From Melioribacteraceae bacterium (GTDB taxonomy: Bacteria; Bacteroidota; Ignavibacteria; Ignavibacteriales; Melioribacteraceae), in assembly GCA_022181065.1 (NCBI GenBank), contig BQMY01000127.1, positions 1-45,377 of the forward strand: a stretch of DNA of 45,377 nucleotides. The letters run 5' to 3'. The notes beneath the pieces are model-generated. The model was not told the origin of the DNA. It saw nothing but the letters and a program-made list of their open reading frames with translations, and searched no databases. Each line of letters opens with the position of its first letter. Positions within the stretch are counted from its first letter, which is position 1. The translations under genes and the position numbers were made by a program. Positions 36,233-43,028 of the stretch are shown here, piece by piece.

Positions 36233-36701
36233 TCTTGATTTCCCTTTTTTTAATGAGAACTTTTCTTCTGAATCTTAAAATATCTTCATTTTTCTGATTA
36301 TACGCGGTTGTTTCAACATATACTATTCCGCGGTCGTTTTTACTTTTTGATTCCTTTTTCTCAAGTATTTCAGTTCTGGCGTATATTGTATCATTTATAA
36401 AGACCGGGCCAAGGTGATCAATACTCTCGTACATCAAATTTGCGATAGCTTTTCCACTGATATCAGGAACAGTCATTCCCACCACTATGCTAAACACAAG
36501 TGTACCCACAACAAGTGGTTTACCATGCTGGTTATTTGAGCAATAATCCAAATTGGTATGAACCGGATGATGGTTCATAGTTAAAAGACTGAAAAGATTA
36601 TTATCACTTTCAAATATTGTTTTGGAAAGTGAATGTTTAATAGTTTTACCAACCTCAAAATCTTCAAAGAAAGTACCTAACTTACTTGGTTCCATTTTCA
36701 T
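36225..36701 (-). CDS. MaoC-like hydratase, mesaconyl-CoA hydratase type
   Basis: A 158-residue single hot-dog-fold protein. FSLLTMNHHPVHTN (37-50), IANLMYES (86-93), KKESKS (115-120) and RFRRKVLIKKR (143-153) match, in order, the conserved blocks I recall from mesaconyl-CoA hydratase/beta-methylmalyl-CoA dehydratase proteins. The usual D-x-N-P-x-H is N43-H44-H45-P46-V47-H48, a form I also recall in that group. It should add or remove water on a CoA-linked enoyl acid. It overlaps genes for CitE-like lyases on both sides (20 nt or less and 8 nt). Such a trio is expected in carbon metabolism, not in a capsule locus. Confidence 0.8.
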   Translation of the reverse strand: MKMEPSKLGTFFEDFEVGKTIKHSLSKTIFESDNNLFSLLTMNHHPVHTNLDYCSNNQHGKPLVVGTLVFSIVVGMTVPDISGKAIANLMYESIDHLGPVFINDTIYARTEILEKKESKSKNDRGIVYVETTAYNQKNEDILRFRRKVLIKKREIKNG

Positions 36702-37524
36702 CTGCCCATTCTACAATTTTTTTAATTCTTTCAATGTGCGGTTTTTCAAATATTTTACCGTTCACCTTAACCACTGAAAAATCTTCACTCGAATATTTTT
36801 GTATTTCCTGATAAACTTCACGTGCTTCCAAAACCATGCTATCAGAATAATAAGTATATTTTTTTAGTCTTTCCAGTTGCATCGGATGAATGATAAATTT
36901 GGAATCGTAACCAAGCTCAAAGCCGGTTTTAATCTCAATATCGAACTCGGACTCATTAGAAATATTCATAGAAGCAATATCTACTGCTTCTATTTTAAAT
37001 GCCTTTGCAACATTCAACACATGAGTCCTTGCGTAGTACAGATTTTCCAGAGTATGAGTCATACCGATTTGTTTGGTGTAATCATGACTCCCAAGACCTA
37101 TGCCAACAATATTAAGACCGCTTTTTTGCACAAGATCCTTGGCAAACAACAATCCGTGAGGATCTTCGATTAAAAGAATGAACTTGAATTCATTCAAATC
37201 CAGCCTACTCTGCAGGAAACTTTTTTCAATTTTCGCCAAATTTTTAGTTGATGACACTTTGGGAAGAATAAATTTCCTGAAACCGATCCTAACAAGGTCA
37301 TGTAGAACATTCTCCTCTAATTCCCCGCTATCATTAAAAAGTTTGGGTCTCACAAAATATCTACCTGACGCAGCTTTCTCCTTAACATTTTCCAATGCTG
37401 TTTCGTAGAGGTTTTCTGCTAAAGCGTCTTCGAAATCAAACACAAATTCATCTGCCCCGATGCTATCCATCTTGGCAATAAACTTTTGTTTGTCAGCCGG
37501 TATAAAAAAGTAAGATTTCATCAT
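36682..37524 (-). CDS. CitE-like / HpcH-HpaI family lyase, copy A
   Basis: A 280-residue TIM-barrel paralogue of the lyase at 35336. DFEDAL (30-35), VRPK with R59, LGSHDYTKQIG with D148 and a late FIIHPMQ block are present. The IET motif of copy B is IED here (E120, D121), and Arg-Pro-Lys replaces Arg-Ile-Asn, so its substrate may differ from copy B. I start at the ATG pair 37524/37521 (FFIPA then lines up with the family FVPG start), just past the preceding stop; ATG 37539 would overlap it. Likely works with the MaoC protein encoded just downstream. Confidence 0.8.
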   Translation of the reverse strand: MMKSYFFIPADKQKFIAKMDSIGADEFVFDFEDALAENLYETALENVKEKAASGRYFVRPKLFNDSGELEENVLHDLVRIGFRKFILPKVSSTKNLAKIEKSFLQSRLDLNEFKFILLIEDPHGLLFAKDLVQKSGLNIVGIGLGSHDYTKQIGMTHTLENLYYARTHVLNVAKAFKIEAVDIASMNISNESEFDIEIKTGFELGYDSKFIIHPMQLERLKKYTYYSDSMVLEAREVYQEIQKYSSEDFSVVKVNGKIFEKPHIERIKKIVEWADENGTK

Positions 37525-37525
37525 T

Positions 37526-38254
37526 CTATTTAATGGCATTTAACAGGGAATTAAAAATATCGCGAACGCCTGTTTTTTCAGTGTTGACCTTAGTTTTAAG
37601 TAACTCAAAGTCATTTAAGGAGGTTTTCGCATTTTCATATACTAAAAAATCGGAAGTATTCAGGAAAAGATGAATTGGATGAAAATCAAAAATCTTGAGA
37701 CCATACCGATTTACCAATTCATTAGCTGTATAGTTGTGCTGATAAACAATATTGAGATCATCTTCCCAATAGTGTGGAACTCTAAGCATATTTCCAGACC
37801 AATGATAATAAGGTTTCAAATTGATCCCCGAACTTACCGGAATGTACAGATTGCATTCATGTGTAAATCCAATTTCAGCTACATAATCGAGTACATGAGA
37901 ACTTTGAAAAAGGGAATGTGATCGGAAAACCGTAGCCTCCGGCACCATTTTATGATAATAATCGATTACTTCCCGAAAATTCTTACCGTACCGGAAATCA
38001 CCATTAAGTAAAAAATTAAAATTCGGATGAATACCGAGATCAAATTTTTCCGAATTTCGCATCTTCTCAAGCAACTCTGTTTCATGAGTAACGAAAACGG
38101 TTGCGAATATATTTGCACTTTCAACAAGTTCTATGAAATGTTGTAAAACCTCATCAGAGACCCAGTCAATGTCGAAGGAAAAATAAACCGAGTTCTCAAA
38201 ACCGTCCCCATTATCTATAGAAATATCTCTAATTAAGCCCGATGTTATAGCCAT
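37526..38254 (-). CDS. WbmS/NodB-like deacetylase-fold protein, copy A
   Basis: A 242-residue paralogue of the protein at 34647-35333. FDIDW (27-31), IHPNF (75-79), FRSHSLFQ and FDFHPIHLFLNT are in the same order. There is an N-terminal extension of about 18 residues but no signal peptide. The two copies flank the CitE-MaoC-CitE trio on both sides, which suggests paired steps on two sugars or two acyl groups. Start overlaps the formyltransferase stop by one base (TAATG). Confidence 0.72.
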   Translation of the reverse strand: MAITSGLIRDISIDNGDGFENSVYFSFDIDWVSDEVLQHFIELVESANIFATVFVTHETELLEKMRNSEKFDLGIHPNFNFLLNGDFRYGKNFREVIDYYHKMVPEATVFRSHSLFQSSHVLDYVAEIGFTHECNLYIPVSSGINLKPYYHWSGNMLRVPHYWEDDLNIVYQHNYTANELVNRYGLKIFDFHPIHLFLNTSDFLVYENAKTSLNDFELLKTKVNTEKTGVRDIFNSLLNAIK

Positions 38255-39036
38255 TATTTTTCCAACCTGGCTTTGTCTATGTATATTTTATTCCCGTCTG
38301 TGGTTCTGATAAATGCACCCGGATATGGTGGTGCCTGTGCCCTGATAAAATTATAAATTCGTTCAGCATCCCATGACAGGTCTATTTCACCATCCTCGGG
38401 TGAACGTTGAGGATAAACCTCGATCTTTGATTTATCCTGAACAGTAAATTTAATATTTTCAAAATCACCAAATGTTTCAGCTAATATCTCCTCGGAGGCA
38501 ATAGTTGCTTTCTCATAAACCTCTTTGATTGTATCGTTACGGTCAATTGGAAATTTGCGCTGCATTATAATATCACCATCGTCAACACCCGAATCCAGTT
38601 TAAACAGCGAAACACCTGCTTCTTCCTCACCATTGATCATTGCCCACACCAACGGAGCGCCTCCGGCATATTTTGGTAATAGGGACGCGTGAATTCCCCA
38701 TGCACCATATTTTGCCAAATTTCTAATCTTTTTCGGTACCATGTAATACCAACCCATGACAAGTATTACATCAGGATTAATCTCGGATATAATATCATGG
38801 TAATCATTCATTTTTTTTCCATTCTCACCAGAATCGACTAAATAACAAGGAATTTTATGATCTTCAGCAATTTTTCCTATATTTGAATAGTTATAATTCC
38901 TTACTTTTTTCTCACTATAAGATATATCAAATTTTTCCGGAATCGTAAAAATCGCTTCTATTGTGAGGTTTTCTTCAAGTAAGTTTCTTAAAATCCGCTC
39001 ACTAAATTTTGTGCAACCTAAAAAAATCGTCTTCAT
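38254..39036 (-). CDS. Formyltransferase-fold protein, probable sugar N-formyltransferase
   Basis: A 260-residue single-domain formyltransferase with a C-terminal extension. WGIHASLLPKYAGGAPLVWA (113-132) and SGVDDGDII (149-157) match the N10-formyl-THF group, with His116 and Asp152 as two of the three catalytic residues. The Asn that normally lies two residues before the His is Gly114. Related Gly-Ile-His proteins seem common, so this is likely a subfamily, but formyl transfer should not be taken as certain. In sugar loci such enzymes formylate 4-amino-6-deoxy sugars such as Qui4N. It follows asnB with a one-base overlap. Confidence 0.75.
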   Translation of the reverse strand: MKTIFLGCTKFSERILRNLLEENLTIEAIFTIPEKFDISYSEKKVRNYNYSNIGKIAEDHKIPCYLVDSGENGKKMNDYHDIISEINPDVILVMGWYYMVPKKIRNLAKYGAWGIHASLLPKYAGGAPLVWAMINGEEEAGVSLFKLDSGVDDGDIIMQRKFPIDRNDTIKEVYEKATIASEEILAETFGDFENIKFTVQDKSKIEVYPQRSPEDGEIDLSWDAERIYNFIRAQAPPYPGAFIRTTDGNKIYIDKARLEK

Positions 39037-40919
39037 TAAATCTTCTCATTATTCAAAAATATTTTGCACCACCACTCAAAATTCAAAAATGACCAGATAA
39101 GCAAACGGTGGTTTACTTTCTGATTTACATGCTCATCAATTATCTCTGATACATATTTTGGATTGATAAACTCCGAGGACGCTGTTTTTTTGTTAAGGAG
39201 CAACTCTTTAATATAATTGGCGTTTTCACCCCTGTACCATGATTCGTCCGGAGCTGAAAAGCCCTGCTTTTTACGATTGACAATTTTTTCAGGAATGAAA
39301 TCAAGCATTGCTTTTCTAAGAACATTCTTTCCATCACTGAATTCACGATACCGTTTTTTCATTTGAGTATTTTCATCAATCTTCTTCATTTCTTCCAGAT
39401 TACCCAATTTGTGTCTGACAGGTATTTTTTGCGCAAACGCGACCAGGTCATTATCAAGAAACGGGAATCGTTCTTCAAGTCCGTTCGCCATTGCCAGTTT
39501 GTCACCAACAAGCAGCAGACCGGGTAGAAATGTTTTTATCTCAAAATACAAACTGTTCTGAATATGTTCTTCCGGTCTATCGTATCGCAATTTTTTATTG
39601 AACGTGAAAACACGTTCAAAAATATCACGAGGTTCAGAAAGATTAATACTGTTTAGAACATCACCACCGAATAGTCTTTCTTTATGAGAATCGGGAACCA
39701 ATCTTTGCCAGAAACCGTAATAATTCTCAAAAAACTGCTCCTGATTCAAGGAGTTAAATATACGATAGTATCTCCATGGATAACCACCATAGAGTTCATC
39801 TCCTCCGGTACCCTGAAGCGCTACTTTAACAAATTTTGAAGCAAGTCTTGAGATGTAGTAATTCGGGTATGACATTCCAACACGCAAATCTTCAAGGTGA
39901 TGAACCACACGAGGAAGTGACCACTTGATATCACCGGCATTCATAACCTGTTCATAATGTTCGGTCTTAAAGTGATTAGCCATTAACTCTGCGTCGCGGC
40001 GTTCATCGTAATTCGCCTCTACACCAGTTACTTCACTCATGTCAAACCCACAAGTAAAGGTGCACAATCTTTCAACATGTCCCGAGGCAATTGCCGCAAT
40101 CGAGCCGGAATCCATTCCTCCCGAGAGATAAGAACCGACAGGCACGTCCGCAACCATCTGTCTTGCAACAGCCTGCTTGAAGAGACGTTCCGTTTCTTCC
40201 TTAGCCTCTTCAAATGTCATGCTGTCATCCGGTTCGGAAAAATCGTAATCCCACCATGAATGATGTTTAACAAAAGTAGAATTTTTATCCACTCTTACTG
40301 TATTAGCAGGGGGAAGCATTGTCACGCCATCAAACAAAGTACGGTAGGTAAACATATTCTGGAAAGTAAAGTACTCATTTAAAGCGCCTGAATTAACTTT
40401 AACCTGGTAATCCGGATGCGCAACAATAGCCTTAATCTCGCTGGCGAAAGCAAGCGTTTTACCATTGAACCAATAGTACAAAGGTTTTACACCGAATCTA
40501 TCCCTGCTTAAGTAAAGAGCCTTTTCTTCCCTGTTCCATGCTCCGATGGCGAACATTCCGTTTAACTCTTCAAAAAAAGAAGGACCATATTCCGATAGTC
40601 CTTCTGCAATAACCTCTGTATCGGTTGTAGATATAAAAGTGTGACCAAGAGACCTGAGTTTTTGTTTTAACTCCAGGAAATTATAAATACACCCGTTAAA
40701 AGTGATAACCCATTTTCCATCTTTCGAGGTCATGGGTTGCGTGCCTCTGTCGGAAGTGTCAATTATCGCAAGACGTTTGTGCCCAAGCGCGATATAATCT
40801 TCAACAAAATACCCCTCACCATCAGGACCACGATGCGCCATTGTAGCAGCCATCTTCTTCAAATTGGAACTCGTGAAAGGTTCCTGATTAAGGTTTAATA
40901 CACCAACTATTCCACACAT
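39036..40919 (-). CDS. asnB: Asparagine synthase (glutamine-hydrolysing)-like amidotransferase
   Basis: A 627-residue class II amidotransferase. Cys2 is the glutaminase nucleophile (MCGIVG), with HRGPDGEG (29-36) and, in the synthetase half, the pyrophosphate loop SGGMDS (266-271). In the glutamine-binding NGEIYN motif the Glu is Cys (NGCIYN, 75-80), a variant I recall in some exopolysaccharide-linked and N-acetylglutaminylglutamine amidotransferases. It probably amidates a uronic acid or similar carboxylate rather than making free asparagine, but the latter cannot be excluded. It sits between the aminotransferase and formyltransferase genes, 3 nt and -1 nt away. Confidence 0.85.
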   Translation of the reverse strand: MCGIVGVLNLNQEPFTSSNLKKMAATMAHRGPDGEGYFVEDYIALGHKRLAIIDTSDRGTQPMTSKDGKWVITFNGCIYNFLELKQKLRSLGHTFISTTDTEVIAEGLSEYGPSFFEELNGMFAIGAWNREEKALYLSRDRFGVKPLYYWFNGKTLAFASEIKAIVAHPDYQVKVNSGALNEYFTFQNMFTYRTLFDGVTMLPPANTVRVDKNSTFVKHHSWWDYDFSEPDDSMTFEEAKEETERLFKQAVARQMVADVPVGSYLSGGMDSGSIAAIASGHVERLCTFTCGFDMSEVTGVEANYDERRDAELMANHFKTEHYEQVMNAGDIKWSLPRVVHHLEDLRVGMSYPNYYISRLASKFVKVALQGTGGDELYGGYPWRYYRIFNSLNQEQFFENYYGFWQRLVPDSHKERLFGGDVLNSINLSEPRDIFERVFTFNKKLRYDRPEEHIQNSLYFEIKTFLPGLLLVGDKLAMANGLEERFPFLDNDLVAFAQKIPVRHKLGNLEEMKKIDENTQMKKRYREFSDGKNVLRKAMLDFIPEKIVNRKKQGFSAPDESWYRGENANYIKELLLNKKTASSEFINPKYVSEIIDEHVNQKVNHRLLIWSFLNFEWWCKIFLNNEKI

Positions 40920-40922
40920 ATA

Positions 40923-42032
40923 TTACTTCAAATACTTCGACAATTTGTTTACTATATATTCCTGCTGTTCAATTGTAAGATCATGATACAGAGGCAGTGT
41001 CAAGCATTCTTTAAATGCTTTTTTGCTACCATCAAAACCACCATGCAGCCTTACCTTCCCACCGGAATTAAACGCTTTATGCATATGAAGCGAATATGTA
41101 CCAATTTGAACTTCAATGTTTTCATCACGCATTTTCTGCATTATCTCATCACGATTTTCGACAAATACGCAATAGCTTTGATAAGAATGAAGACCACCTT
41201 CAACTATTTTCGGAAGCTGCACGCTGTCAAATTCCCCTAACAAGCCGGCATAGTTACACGCGAGTTCGCGCCTTCTTGAAAGAAGTTCATCAATTATGTT
41301 CATCTGTTCCAAACCGACCGCGGAAAGAATATTGCTTAATTTATAGTTTGTGCCAATGATTGAAAACTGAATACCTTCTCTGGAGGCACCACTCATATCC
41401 ATTCCAAAGTGTTTGTAAGAGTTTATCCACTCGGCAAGCCTATCATCTTCAGTTGTGAGCATTCCACCCTCACCTGTTGTGATAAATTTGCGTGGATGAA
41501 GACTAAAAACAGCTATATCAGCTTGGGTACCTACTTTAACACCCTTATACTCTGCGCCTATAGAGCAAGCCGCGTCTTCGATAATCTTCAGATTATATTT
41601 TTCTTTAATCTGGTTTAATCTGTCATAATCAAGAGGATTTCCAAATATAGAAACAGGCAAAATCGCTTTTGTCTTATCAGTAATCGCTTCTTCAATTTTA
41701 TCATAATTGATCAGCATACTATCCGGATCAACATCCACAATAACTGCTGTAGCGCCAACAATGGGCATTACAGAGGCAGTTGCCGGGTATGTATAATCAG
41801 GTACAATTACTTCATCGCCTTCACCGATATTCAAAGCCCGTAAAGCTACTTCAAGACCGGTAGTGCATGATGTGAATGCTATAGCATGCTTTGCGTTAAT
41901 ATATTCAGCGAACTTATTTTCAAATTCCCTTGTAACAGGTCCCTCGGTTAAATAACCGGAATCAAGAACATCGTTGACACGTTGTTTTACCGCGTCTGTG
42001 ATATGAGGTTTAATTAAAGGAATCTTTTCCAT
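40923..42032 (-). CDS. DegT/DnrJ/EryC1 sugar aminotransferase
   Basis: A 369-residue PLP-dependent aminotransferase. GYLTEGPVTREFE, FTSCTTGLEVAL (53-64), DYTYPATA, EDAACSIGA (PLP Asp), and SLHPRKFITTGEGG with the Schiff-base Lys182 are all in family order. It transfers an amino group from glutamate to a nucleotide-linked 4-keto-6-deoxy sugar (perosamine-, Qui4N- or LegC-type). The LegB-like or CapE-type dehydratases could supply the keto sugar, and the formyltransferase-like gene two genes on could modify the new amine. Exact product cannot be read from sequence. Confidence 0.9.
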   Translation of the reverse strand: MEKIPLIKPHITDAVKQRVNDVLDSGYLTEGPVTREFENKFAEYINAKHAIAFTSCTTGLEVALRALNIGEGDEVIVPDYTYPATASVMPIVGATAVIVDVDPDSMLINYDKIEEAITDKTKAILPVSIFGNPLDYDRLNQIKEKYNLKIIEDAACSIGAEYKGVKVGTQADIAVFSLHPRKFITTGEGGMLTTEDDRLAEWINSYKHFGMDMSGASREGIQFSIIGTNYKLSNILSAVGLEQMNIIDELLSRRRELACNYAGLLGEFDSVQLPKIVEGGLHSYQSYCVFVENRDEIMQKMRDENIEVQIGTYSLHMHKAFNSGGKVRLHGGFDGSKKAFKECLTLPLYHDLTIEQQEYIVNKLSKYLK

Positions 42033-42044
42033 TTCAGTCGTACC

Positions 42045-43028
42045 TTACTTTTTACCAATATTGTTTGAATCTCTCCAGTCAATTAGTTTCTGGAGTCCTG
42101 CCCGTAAATCATACTTAAACTTGAAGTTGATTTCATCTTCGGCTTTTTTTATGGAACCAATTCTGTTCTGAACAAACTGTCGCGCATCATCGGTACTATA
42201 TGGAACATATGTCACTTTAAGCTCAGAATCTTTCAATTCAAGAATTGTATCACACAAAACCTTAATAGAGGTCTGAACTTCAGTACCAACATTATAGTAG
42301 CCACATTCTATTTCTGAATTAAGGGCGGCAATATTCGCCCTGGCAACATCTTCAACATAAATAAAATCATAAGCCTGAGAGCCGTCACCATTAATGGTAG
42401 GAGCTTCGTTCGCGTCAATTTTATTTAACATAATCGGTACAACGCCACTATAAACGGCATGCTGATCCTGACCCGGACCATATACGTTCATGTATCTCAA
42501 ACCGATAACATTTAAACCGTATCGATCATTATATGCTGTACACATTGCTTCACCGGCAATCTTGGTTGAACCGTAAAAGTTTTTATTGTTGAACGGATGT
42601 TCTTCTGTCATTGGTACTTCCACCGCGTCACCATAAACTGATGCGGAAGAAGAATAAATTAATTTTTTAATTTTATTGTTAACACACGCTTCCAGAACAT
42701 TAAAGGTACCTTCAATGTTCACATGAAAAGCAGTTCTTGGAAAATCTTTGCAGTGAAGAAGCCACATCGCCGCGAGGTGAAATACATAGTCAACCCCTTT
42801 CATCGCCTTGTCAAGAATGTCGGTATCCCTGATATCACCACCTAATGGAAATATTGAACATCTCGTATCTTTTAGTGATTCTTCAATATTTTCCATTTTT
42901 CCGCGAGCGAAGTTATCATAAATAATAACTTCTTTCACTTCACTTTTTAACAGTTCCGCAACGAGGTGGCCACCAATAAATCCGGCGCCGCCAATTACCA
43001 AAACTTTGGAATCTTTTAACTTATCCAT
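42045..43028 (-). CDS. NAD-dependent sugar epimerase/dehydratase (SDR)
   Basis: A 327-residue extended SDR with VLVIGGAGFIGGHL near the N-terminus, FHLAAMWLLHCKDFPRTAF, YSSSASVYGDA, YGSTK as the Tyr-Lys pair and RYMNVYGPGQDQ. The AAMWLLHCKDFP block marks a group annotated as UDP-glucose 4-epimerase-like; the substrate is not certain. It is the first gene after wzc (stop and start codon adjoin) and precedes the aminotransferase, so it may serve the same amino sugar. Confidence 0.83.
   Translation of the reverse strand: MDKLKDSKVLVIGGAGFIGGHLVAELLKSEVKEVIIYDNFARGKMENIEESLKDTRCSIFPLGGDIRDTDILDKAMKGVDYVFHLAAMWLLHCKDFPRTAFHVNIEGTFNVLEACVNNKIKKLIYSSSASVYGDAVEVPMTEEHPFNNKNFYGSTKIAGEAMCTAYNDRYGLNVIGLRYMNVYGPGQDQHAVYSGVVPIMLNKIDANEAPTINGDGSQAYDFIYVEDVARANIAALNSEIECGYYNVGTEVQTSIKVLCDTILELKDSELKVTYVPYSTDDARQFVQNRIGSIKKAEDEINFKFKYDLRAGLQKLIDWRDSNNIGKK

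Noticed and set aside
35336-37524. Citrate lyase operon
   Set aside because: No CitD, CitF, CitC or CitX genes; the MaoC partner fits malyl/methylmalyl-CoA chemistry better.
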